DNA of 7,717 bases from positions 1-7,717 of the forward strand of contig CANQCJ010000102.1 in NCBI GenBank assembly GCA_947589205.1. Reading direction: 5' to 3'. This document shows, in pieces, positions 1-4,985 of the stretch; the stretch's first letter is position 1, and each line of letters opens with the position of its first letter. The notes under the pieces were generated by a model. That model was not told the DNA's origin and searched no databases. It saw nothing but the letters and a program-made list of their open reading frames with translations. The DNA comes from an uncultured Ruminococcus sp. GTDB taxonomy: Bacteria; Bacillota; Clostridia; Oscillospirales; Ruminococcaceae. Both the position numbers and the translations under genes were made by a program.

Positions 1-95
1 CACCTCCTTGCGGAGGAACGCCCCTTGCGGGACCGGATTAACCGCCTGCGCGCCTGCTTGTTGGGCTTGCGCCCAACAGTGCAATCGTTCTCGTA
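1..95 (-). ncRNA. Structured leader RNA with three GCAA-capped hairpins
   Basis: This is the predicted start of the leftward transcript. Read on the minus strand it can form three hairpins, all closed by a GCAA loop of the GNRA class. The first has a 7-bp stem GUUGGGC/GCCCAAC (plus 60-77). The second has a short CCC/GGG stem (plus 22-31). The third has a 5-bp stem CCUCC/GGAGG (plus 3-16). The third hairpin's 3' arm lies within AAGGAGGUG (plus 9-1), a full match to the anti-Shine-Dalgarno sequence of 16S rRNA. A leftward start codon is therefore expected a few bases beyond the window edge, with its ribosome binding site hidden in the stem. The frame is not plausibly coding here because an upstream stop and the lack of ATG rule out a normal start. 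It could be a 5' regulatory leader or the beginning of a longer non-coding RNA. I do not recognise it as a known riboswitch class. Confidence 0.5.
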
Positions 96-100
96 ATATC

Positions 101-129
101 ATTATAACATACTTGCTGAAATTTGTCAA
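101..129 (-). promoter_or_regulatory. Perfect-consensus sigma-A promoter firing leftward
   Basis: Read on the minus strand this is TTGACA (plus 124-129), a 17-bp spacer and TATAAT (plus 101-106). A TG one base upstream of the -10 makes it an extended -10 as well. Transcription would start near 94-95 and leave the window to the left. No start codon follows inside the window, so the transcript begins with an untranslated leader. All twelve promoter bases match the consensus, so the call is secure as a sequence match, although activity is inferred. Confidence 0.8.
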
Positions 130-150
130 TATATATCAAAATAATTTTCC

Positions 151-173
151 GGCAGGGTCTGCCTGCTTTTTTT
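151..173 (+). terminator. Short terminator-like hairpin between divergent promoters
   Basis: A 5-bp stem GCAGG/CCTGC (152-156 with 162-166) is followed directly by seven T residues (167-173) on the plus strand. It lies upstream of the leftward promoter and ahead of the lacI promoter, so it would stop plus-strand transcription arriving from the left. No plus-strand gene is visible to its left. The stem is short, so the call is tentative. Confidence 0.4.
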
Positions 174-186
174 ATTTGCAAAATCG

Positions 187-212
187 GACGCCGCGCGTCG
201 GTGCGAGCCGAC
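187..212. other. Two overlapping GC-rich hairpins
   Basis: GACGC/GCGTC (187-191 with 195-199) and GTCGG/CCGAC (197-201 with 208-212) share bases 197-199, so only one can form at a time. This GC-rich patch stands out in an AT-rich intergenic stretch. No T tract follows either stem, so it is not a terminator. No function is assigned. Confidence 0.3.
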
Positions 213-265
213 CTATACAGTCAATTTCGCCAAAATCCCACACCCCCATTTGTTAAAATTGCACC

Positions 266-294
266 TTTAAAAAATGACCAAATTGTGCTATAAT
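266..294 (+). promoter_or_regulatory. Probable lacI promoter
   Basis: A perfect TATAAT at 289-294 is preceded by TGC, giving an extended -10. The -35 position at 17-bp spacing is TTTAAA (266-271), a poor match to TTGACA, which the extended -10 may offset. The start site would be near 301, giving a leader of about 35 bases before the lacI start codon. Confidence 0.6.
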
Positions 295-335
295 TAAAGG
301 AGATATTAAAGATTTTTTTATGAAAGGAGCTGCAT

Positions 336-1346
336 ATGGGCGCGACTATCAAAGACGTGGCTAAGGAAGCGGGGCTTAGCGTCGCTACCGTTTCGCGCGT
401 GCTCAATTCCAGCGCGAACGTCTCGGGGGAGGCAAGCAAACGCGTGAACGCCGCTGTCAGAAAGCTCGGCTATTCGCCGAATTACCTCGGTCGGAATCTT
501 CGGTGCAGACGCACAAATGTGCTGCTCGTGATAATGCCGACCTCCGAACACTCGTTTTATATGAAGATCGTTTCCGGGATACAACGATACGCGCAGCCGC
601 GGGGCTATGACGTTATCTGCGCTTCGTCAAATTCTACCTCCGAGATCGAGGTAAGACAGATGAATATGCTCTTTAACCGTACCGTGGACGGCGTTATCAT
701 GCTCGGTACGCAGTACGGCGCGGATACGCTCAATACTCTTGCTAAGGATTACGATATCGCTCTTTGCTGCGAAGGCGTCGAAGGGGCGAACGTGCTTACC
801 GTTGTGGTCGACGATGAAAGGGCTGAATTTGACGCGGCTAACGCGCTTATTGATATGGGACACAAAAGGATAGCGTTTGTCGGAGCTAACGACGCGGTAT
901 CGTCCGTTCAGCGCAGAAACGGCTATAAACGCGCGCTGACCGAACGCGGTATCGGGGTGCGCGGTGAATATATCTACAGCGGAAGCTTTGAATATGAACA
1001 CGGCGCGCTCGCTTTTGAGCATTTCATGAAGCTTGAAGAACCGCCGACCGCTCTGCTCTGCGTTTCCGACCTGCTTGCTATTTCCGCGATAAACGCCGCC
1101 GAAAAAGCCGGCTTAAAGGTCGGCAGGGATATTTCCATAATGGGCTTTGACAATATTTCCATGTGTGAAATGATGATACCCTCCGTTTCGACTGTTGAAC
1201 AGCCCTGCGCTGCTCTCGGCGAGCTTGTCGTAAGAAAGCTTATAGCGAACATAACCTCATCAGGCTCGGTCAAGGACAACAGCCGTTACACTGTCGGACA
1301 CAAGGTGATACTGCGCGGTTCGACCGCCCCGCCGCTGACGGACTGA
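336..1346 (+). CDS. LacI-family transcriptional regulator
   Basis: A 336-residue repressor with the normal LacI/GalR length and layout. Residues 4-24 form the DNA-binding helix-turn-helix, with the family signature TIKDVAKEAGLSVATVSRVL. The hinge helix follows at about 48-57, with the GRNL motif supplying the minor-groove leucine. Residues 61-336 form the periplasmic-binding-protein-like effector domain. Its hallmarks are VVDD at 157-160, GHKRIAFVG at 175-183, the ligand-contacting arginine region RRNGY at 193-197, the SDLLA segment at 244-248, SIMGFDN at 267-273 and TVEQP at 286-290. The ATG has AAGGAG six bases upstream. Family members bind operators as dimers and respond to a sugar or nucleotide. 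The gene is followed by a co-oriented sugar-type binding protein with its own promoter, so it probably controls that gene. The hinge sequence LGRNLRC departs from the usual ARSL form. The effector is not identifiable from sequence. Confidence 0.92.
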   Translation: MGATIKDVAKEAGLSVATVSRVLNSSANVSGEASKRVNAAVRKLGYSPNYLGRNLRCRRTNVLLVIMPTSEHSFYMKIVSGIQRYAQPRGYDVICASSNSTSEIEVRQMNMLFNRTVDGVIMLGTQYGADTLNTLAKDYDIALCCEGVEGANVLTVVVDDERAEFDAANALIDMGHKRIAFVGANDAVSSVQRRNGYKRALTERGIGVRGEYIYSGSFEYEHGALAFEHFMKLEEPPTALLCVSDLLAISAINAAEKAGLKVGRDISIMGFDNISMCEMMIPSVSTVEQPCAALGELVVRKLIANITSSGSVKDNSRYTVGHKVILRGSTAPPLTD

Positions 1347-1359
1347 TAAAGCGGCTTTT
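1331..1359 (+). terminator. Weak intrinsic terminator overlapping the lacI stop codon
   Basis: A 6-bp stem GCCGCT/AGCGGC (1331-1336 with 1350-1355) has a 13-base loop containing the TGA stop. TTTTGTGT follows. The T tract is short, so termination is probably incomplete and some read-through into the binding-protein gene is possible. Confidence 0.4.
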
Positions 1360-1385
1360 GTGTAAATAGTAGAAAGATTATAAAT

Positions 1386-1409
1386 GTTTTTGTGCATATA
1401 TACAAAAAC
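1386..1409. promoter_or_regulatory. Operator-like inverted repeat upstream of the binding-protein promoter
   Basis: GTTTTTGT (1386-1393) and ACAAAAAC (1402-1409) are perfect 8-base inverted arms around an 8-base centre whose core ATAT is also symmetric. It ends 22 bases upstream of the -35 element. It is AT-rich and lacks a T tract, so a protein-binding site is likelier than a terminator. The binding protein is unknown. It lacks the central CG typical of LacI-family operators. Confidence 0.35.
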
Positions 1410-1417
1410 TGACTTTA

Positions 1418-1431
1418 GTTAATCGTTTTCA
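1418..1431. promoter_or_regulatory. CRE/LacI-type operator candidate abutting the -35
   Basis: The 14 bases GTTAATCGTTTTCA match 9 of the 11 specified positions of the catabolite-response consensus TGWAANCGNTNWCA, including the central CG and the right half-site. The site touches the -35 hexamer that starts at 1432, a position suited to repression by CcpA or by the neighbouring LacI-family protein. Only the right half is strong. Confidence 0.35.
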
Positions 1432-1460
1432 TTGACTTTTTTGTAAAACTATGATATACT
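1432..1460 (+). promoter_or_regulatory. Promoter of the solute-binding lipoprotein gene
   Basis: TTGACT (1432-1437), a 17-bp spacer and TATACT (1455-1460) each match the sigma-A consensus at five of six positions. A TG at 1452-1453 adds an extended -10. The start would be near 1467, leaving an AT-rich leader of about 80 bases before the gene. Confidence 0.75.
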
Positions 1461-1548
1461 TTTATCAGAATTTTTTTCGTTTTTTATAATTTTGTAGTGT
1501 GATCTTTATACTATATTATTATAAATAATTGTAAGGAGGTAATAAACT

Positions 1549-2979
1549 ATGAATACAGCAAAAAGAATACTTGCGGGAAGCTTCGCGCTCGTTACCGCTT
1601 TTGCCGCTTCCGGCTGCGCCAAGGGCGACAGCGGCACAAGCTCCGACACAAGCTCCTATGAAACAAAGGTAGAGGTGCAGGACACCGACACTATCTCGGC
1701 TATACCCGAGGGCGCGCCGACAGAGCTTGAATGGCTCTCATATTTCGATCTTAACCCGGCAAGAGGCTCTGAAGAAAAGAGCACCGAGCTGGATCTTTTT
1801 GAGAAAAAGGGCGGCTCTATCCACTATACCCCGACTACCTCGATGACTAAATTTGACGACCTTGCGACTGCAAAGCTGGGCGGTACTCCTCCCGATATGT
1901 TCTGGTATGAGTCCTCCATGTGCTATCCAAACTACTGCATGAAGGATATGTTCCAGCCGGTAGACAGCATCGTCGATTTTGACAGCCCGCTCTGGGCTGA
2001 CGTAAAGGAGACAGCCGACCAGTTTATGCTCAAGGGTCAGCACTATGTTGCTCCCGTTAAGTTTGTCGCAAACTCCGTGCTTACATACGACATGGACATG
2101 ATAGATGCCAACGGTCTTGAAGATCCTTATCAGCTCTATCTTGACGGCGAATGGAACTGGGATACCTGGTACGACATGATGGAGGAGTATGTAAACAACG
2201 CTGAGGGCGACGAGGAACGCTTCGGCGTAAACGGCTGGTTCGCTAACTTTATCTTCTATTCGACAGGCAGCACGCTTATCAAGTATGACGCGGAAAAGGA
2301 CGAGTTTGTTTCCAACATCGACGATCCTAACTTCGACCGCGCTACCGATCTGCTTTACGATATAAAGAAAAACGGTCTCTATTATGCCGACTGGGTAGGT
2401 CAGGCATCTGACTGCTTCAAGAAGAATATCCTCTTCTATGCAATGGGTCCGTGGGCTTCCTCCGATGTTCACACTCCCGGTGACGGCACAAACTGGGCAA
2501 GCGTTCCGATGCCTAAGGATCCCAACGCCGACGCGCAGTACACGACCGTCGAGGTCAACGCTTATATGTGGTGCTCCGGTTCGGAAAAATCCGACGCCGT
2601 TAAGTGCTGGATGGAATGCGCCAAGACCGCTAATACCGATCCGGAATACATGGAGGTCTCCAAGGAGAAATTCTTCGTTAAGAATCCCAACTGGACGGAG
2701 CAGATGTATCAGGTCGGCTATCAGGAGCTTGCAAGCGACAACTGGGTACGCATCGTCGACCCCGGCTACGGCATAAGCGTTGAGCTTTCAAACGACAACG
2801 CCGCGACTAACGCGACTAAGGAAGCCGTTATCTCCTATATGTACACCTCGGTCATGAAGGAGGACGACAACGGTTCGCAGTACACCTGGACGCAGCTCAG
2901 AGAAATGTACAAGGGTACGATAGATTCCAACCTCGATGAGTTTAACAAGGAATACAAGGCTTTCGTTGAAAAAAGCTGA
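1549..2979 (+). CDS. Sugar-type ABC transporter solute-binding lipoprotein
   Basis: A 476-residue extracellular solute-binding protein resembling family 1, the carbohydrate-binding group. It has a lipoprotein signal: basic start, hydrophobic stretch at about 7-20 and lipobox ASGC with the lipidated cysteine at 23. A Ser/Thr-rich tether follows to about residue 45. The mature part is rich in Trp, Tyr and Asp. Family-like segments include GGTPPDMFWYE near 111-121, the GEWNWDTWYDMMEEY stretch near 201-215 and the AMGPW motif near 298-302. It would sit on the outer face of the membrane and pass a sugar or oligosaccharide to an ABC permease. The ATG is set by AAGGAGGT eight bases upstream. LacI-type regulation is suggested by the upstream gene and operator-like sites. 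No permease or ATPase gene follows; a strong terminator and the sporulation operon come next, so it must work with transporter parts encoded elsewhere. The substrate is unknown. Confidence 0.85.
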   Translation: MNTAKRILAGSFALVTAFAASGCAKGDSGTSSDTSSYETKVEVQDTDTISAIPEGAPTELEWLSYFDLNPARGSEEKSTELDLFEKKGGSIHYTPTTSMTKFDDLATAKLGGTPPDMFWYESSMCYPNYCMKDMFQPVDSIVDFDSPLWADVKETADQFMLKGQHYVAPVKFVANSVLTYDMDMIDANGLEDPYQLYLDGEWNWDTWYDMMEEYVNNAEGDEERFGVNGWFANFIFYSTGSTLIKYDAEKDEFVSNIDDPNFDRATDLLYDIKKNGLYYADWVGQASDCFKKNILFYAMGPWASSDVHTPGDGTNWASVPMPKDPNADAQYTTVEVNAYMWCSGSEKSDAVKCWMECAKTANTDPEYMEVSKEKFFVKNPNWTEQMYQVGYQELASDNWVRIVDPGYGISVELSNDNAATNATKEAVISYMYTSVMKEDDNGSQYTWTQLREMYKGTIDSNLDEFNKEYKAFVEKS

Positions 2980-2993
2980 TATACGATAGCAAT

Positions 2994-3027
2994 TCCCGCC
3001 GCTTATCAAAAACGGCGGGATTTTTTT
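2994..3027 (+). terminator. Strong intrinsic terminator after the binding-protein gene
   Basis: A perfect 8-bp GC-rich stem TCCCGCCG/CGGCGGGA (2994-3001 with 3013-3020) with an 11-base loop runs straight into seven T residues, then G and more T. It lies 15 bases after the stop codon and isolates the binding-protein gene from the sporulation operon. Confidence 0.9.
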
Positions 3028-3065
3028 GTTTTTTTGCGATAATTTTAAACGCTACCAACGTCCGT

Positions 3066-3099
3066 TTCGACCGCTTTCTTAAAGCCGAAGAGATATAAT
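3066..3099 (+). promoter_or_regulatory. spoIIG promoter with a Spo0A-box-like element
   Basis: A perfect TATAAT lies at 3094-3099, 25 bases before the spoIIGA start. There is no -35 match at 17-bp spacing (CCGCTT). TTCGACC at 3066-3072, in reverse GGTCGAA, matches six of seven bases of the Spo0A box TGTCGAA and falls in the -35 region. In Bacillus subtilis the spoIIG promoter is also a sigma-A promoter with over-long spacing, activated by Spo0A~P bound next to the -35. The same architecture is inferred here. Confidence 0.5.
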
Positions 3100-3123
3100 T
3101 CTAAGCAAGGGGGCGAAAACAAA

Positions 3124-3951
3124 ATGAAAATATACGTTGACGTGCTGATAATCACCAACGCGATAGTCACGCTGATCTTTTTGCAGTGCATACAAAGGAT
3201 AATGCACGAACAGGCAGGCATAAAGCGTGAAGCCGCCGCTTCGGCGATAGGCGGGGCGGGCTCGCTGATAGCGGCGATAGAGACCAAAAGCTTTTTCGGC
3301 GCGCTTATGCTCACACTCGCAAAGGGCGGGATAATTTTCCTGATAATTATTACGGCGTTCGGCGCAAAAAATTTCATAGCGGCGGCGAAGCGGTTTTTTC
3401 TCTATATCCTCTGCGAGCTGATCTTCGGCGGCGTTTGCCTTTTGTTAGTCGACATGACTCACAAAAATATCGTCATGATAAAAAACTACACGGTGTATTT
3501 TGACGTTTCGCTCCTTCAGATCGCCGTCTGCTGTACGCTGGTCTATGCGATAATATCAATATATGAAACCGTCCAGCGGGTGCGCGCCGCTAACGCTCAG
3601 ACATACCGCGCCACCTACTCGCTGGGAAATCTGAGCGTTACCCTCCCGGCTGTAGCCGACAGCGGCAACAGACTTTGCGACAGCTTTACGGGAGAACCCG
3701 TGGTCATCTTCCGCTCGGACGAGCTTTACTGCCGCTACGACCTCGACTGCCCCGAAAAGCTTGCGTTTTACGGCTTTCACCCCGCTCCCTATTCCACCCT
3801 CAACGGCGGCGGGATAGTCTATGTCACTTCAAAGGGCAGGGTGGAAATAAGCTCAAGCGGCGGCACGAAACGGATAAGCTGCAGCGTTGGAATTATTCCG
3901 AGCGGCTCAAAAACTCAATGCGCGGTATTTGACCCGAGACTGCTCGGCTGA
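3124..3951 (+). CDS. spoIIGA: SpoIIGA, sigma-E processing peptidase
   Basis: A 275-residue membrane aspartic protease that removes the pro-sequence of sigma-E in the mother cell after asymmetric division. The N-terminal half is hydrophobic, with about five membrane segments (roughly residues 2-24, 40-54, 58-80, 90-110 and 127-147). The start MKIYVDVLIITNAIV is typical of the family. The C-terminal half is the cytosolic protease domain, with the catalytic motif DSGN at 179-182 (Asp179) followed by LCDSFTGEPVVI. A second conserved segment PYSTLNGGG lies at 222-230, and the FDPRLLG end resembles the family's C-terminal motif. Length is slightly below the roughly 300 residues of the Bacillus protein. 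The ribosome site is AAGGGGG ten bases before the ATG, weaker than that of its neighbours. sigE starts 18 bases after the stop, so protease and substrate are made from one operon. In B. subtilis activation also needs the forespore signal SpoIIR, not encoded here. Confidence 0.93.
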   Translation: MKIYVDVLIITNAIVTLIFLQCIQRIMHEQAGIKREAAASAIGGAGSLIAAIETKSFFGALMLTLAKGGIIFLIIITAFGAKNFIAAAKRFFLYILCELIFGGVCLLLVDMTHKNIVMIKNYTVYFDVSLLQIAVCCTLVYAIISIYETVQRVRAANAQTYRATYSLGNLSVTLPAVADSGNRLCDSFTGEPVVIFRSDELYCRYDLDCPEKLAFYGFHPAPYSTLNGGGIVYVTSKGRVEISSSGGTKRISCSVGIIPSGSKTQCAVFDPRLLG

Positions 3952-3969
3952 CAGAAAGGATATGAATAT

Positions 3970-4686
3970 ATGAAACTGATAGAAAGCGTCAGAAATTTTT
4001 TGATCAGGCTCTGCCCTGCTCTTCTCGAAGCGGATAACGATGTGCTCTACATAAACGGCGCGGATCAGCTCCCGCCGCCGCTCAGCAAGGAGGAGGAACG
4101 CGCGGTTTTCGATATGCTCGAGACCGACCGCAAAAAAGCGTGGGAGCTGCTCATCGTCCACAATTTGCGGCTTGTCGTTTACATCGCAAAAAAATTTGAA
4201 TCGCCGAGCTGCTCCTCCGAGGATCTCATCTCTATCGGCGCGATAGGTCTTATCAAAGCCGTCCGCTCCTTTGACCCCAACAAAAACATCAAGCTCGCCA
4301 CCTACGCTTCACGCTGCATTGAAAACGAGATACTTATGTACCTGAGAAAAGCCTCCTCCCAGCGCACCGAGATATCCATCGACGAACCGCTCAACACCGA
4401 CCGCGACGGCAACGAGCTGCTCCTTTCCGACGTTATCGGTTCGGACGAGGAAAGCATAACCGAGAAGCTTCAGCGCGATTGTGAGCAGCGTTCGCTCATG
4501 GAGGAGATAGCAAAGCTTTCGCCGAGAGAGCGGCAGATAATGGAATTAAGATTCGGACTAAAGGACGGCAAGGAATTGACGCAAAAGGAGGTCGCCGACC
4601 GTATCGGCATTTCGCAGTCCTACATTTCGCGCTTAGAAAAGAAGATCATTAAAAATATCCGAAAAAAGCTGGAGGCGTGCTATTAG
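3970..4686 (+). CDS. sigE: Pro-sigma-E, early mother-cell sporulation sigma factor
   Basis: A 238-residue sigma-70-family factor, almost exactly the length of B. subtilis SigE. The first 26 or so residues form the amphipathic pro-sequence that keeps it inactive and membrane-bound. Alignment of [19 protein letters not shown] (25-43) with the Bacillus cleavage region puts SpoIIGA cutting near Leu26-Tyr27. Region 2 spans about 60-130, with core-binding [14 protein letters not shown] at 85-98 and the -10 recognition part [17 protein letters not shown] at 111-127. Region 4 spans about 180-235, with [15 protein letters not shown] at 183-197 and the helix-turn-helix [21 protein letters not shown] at 203-223. 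AAAGGA lies nine bases before the ATG; an ATG at 3962 runs into a stop after two codons and is rejected. The pro-sequence carries fewer basic residues than the Bacillus one and has Cys15-Pro16. It is the second gene of the spoIIG operon. sigG, often next to it in other species, is absent; an opposing gene follows. Confidence 0.96.
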   Translation: MKLIESVRNFLIRLCPALLEADNDVLYINGADQLPPPLSKEEERAVFDMLETDRKKAWELLIVHNLRLVVYIAKKFESPSCSSEDLISIGAIGLIKAVRSFDPNKNIKLATYASRCIENEILMYLRKASSQRTEISIDEPLNTDRDGNELLLSDVIGSDEESITEKLQRDCEQRSLMEEIAKLSPRERQIMELRFGLKDGKELTQKEVADRIGISQSYISRLEKKIIKNIRKKLEACY

Positions 4687-4688
4687 AG

Positions 4689-4716
4689 ACCGTCCGAACC
4701 TGCGGGTTCAGACGGT
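4689..4716. other. Hairpin just after sigE
   Basis: ACCGTC-C-GAACC (4689-4700) pairs with GGTTC-A-GACGGT (4705-4716): 11 base pairs with one C/A mismatch and a TGCG loop, starting two bases after the sigE stop. No T tract follows on either strand, so it is not a standard terminator. It could protect the 3' end of the spoIIG mRNA or be part of the adjoining repeat. Confidence 0.5.
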
Positions 4717-4717
4717 G

Positions 4718-4745
4718 AGAGGTAAGAGGTAAGAGGTAAGAAGTA
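4718..4745. repeat. Heptamer tandem repeat, four copies of AGAGGTA
   Basis: Units at 4718-4724, 4725-4731 and 4732-4738 are identical AGAGGTA. The fourth (4739-4745) is AGAAGTA. The array begins directly after the post-sigE hairpin. It is non-coding and likely to vary in copy number by slippage. The rest of the gap to 4942 is AT-rich; I see no promoter, RNA gene or credible ORF in it. Confidence 0.8.
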
Positions 4746-4942
4746 GCAGACCCGTGCTTGCGCACATCGCTTAATTTTAGTACAGATAAATACAAAATAA
4801 TGTAAAAAACTAAAATCCGCAAACAATATAAGTATCGCAGCGCAGGGAGCGAAAACTTACTAAAACAGGATATTGAAAAGACGCGACCAATACAGTCACA
4901 AACCAGACAGCAAAGCGACGGCACGGAGCGATTCCGCGGATT

Positions 4943-4977
4943 AAAAAAAACGGCAGGAGGACAGCACTCCCCTGCCG
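4943..4977 (-). terminator. Intrinsic terminator of the EAL gene, probably bidirectional
   Basis: On the minus strand a 7-bp stem CGGCAGG/CCTGCCG (plus 4971-4977 with 4951-4957) is followed by eight U residues (plus 4943-4950), eight bases after the EAL-gene stop. On the plus strand the same stem is followed by GATATTTTTT, so it may also stop transcripts coming from sigE. Confidence 0.85.
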
Positions 4978-4985
4978 GATATTTT

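Noticed and set aside
209..223. 15-base near-match CGACC-(T/A)-ATACAGTCA between 209-223 and about 4885-4899
   Set aside because: One mismatch over 15 bases with unrelated flanks is expected by chance in a window this size.
8..256. 82-codon plus-strand ORF at the left edge
   Set aside because: It runs through the GCAA/TTGC hairpins, the leftward promoter and a terminator-like site, has no ribosome binding site, and its Cys/Arg-rich translation then low-complexity AT-rich end looks non-coding.
1738..2472. 244-codon minus-strand ORF inside the binding-protein gene
   Set aside because: It is fully antisense to a well-supported lipoprotein gene, has no ribosome site, and its composition is what reverse-frame reading of this codon usage produces.
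4689..4716. Terminator of the spoIIG operon
   Set aside because: The hairpin is good, but neither strand has a T tract after it; the stem at 4951-4977 is the better terminator for both convergent genes.
4718..4745. Possible CRISPR array
   Set aside because: The units are 7 bp and directly abutting with no spacers, so this is a simple tandem repeat.
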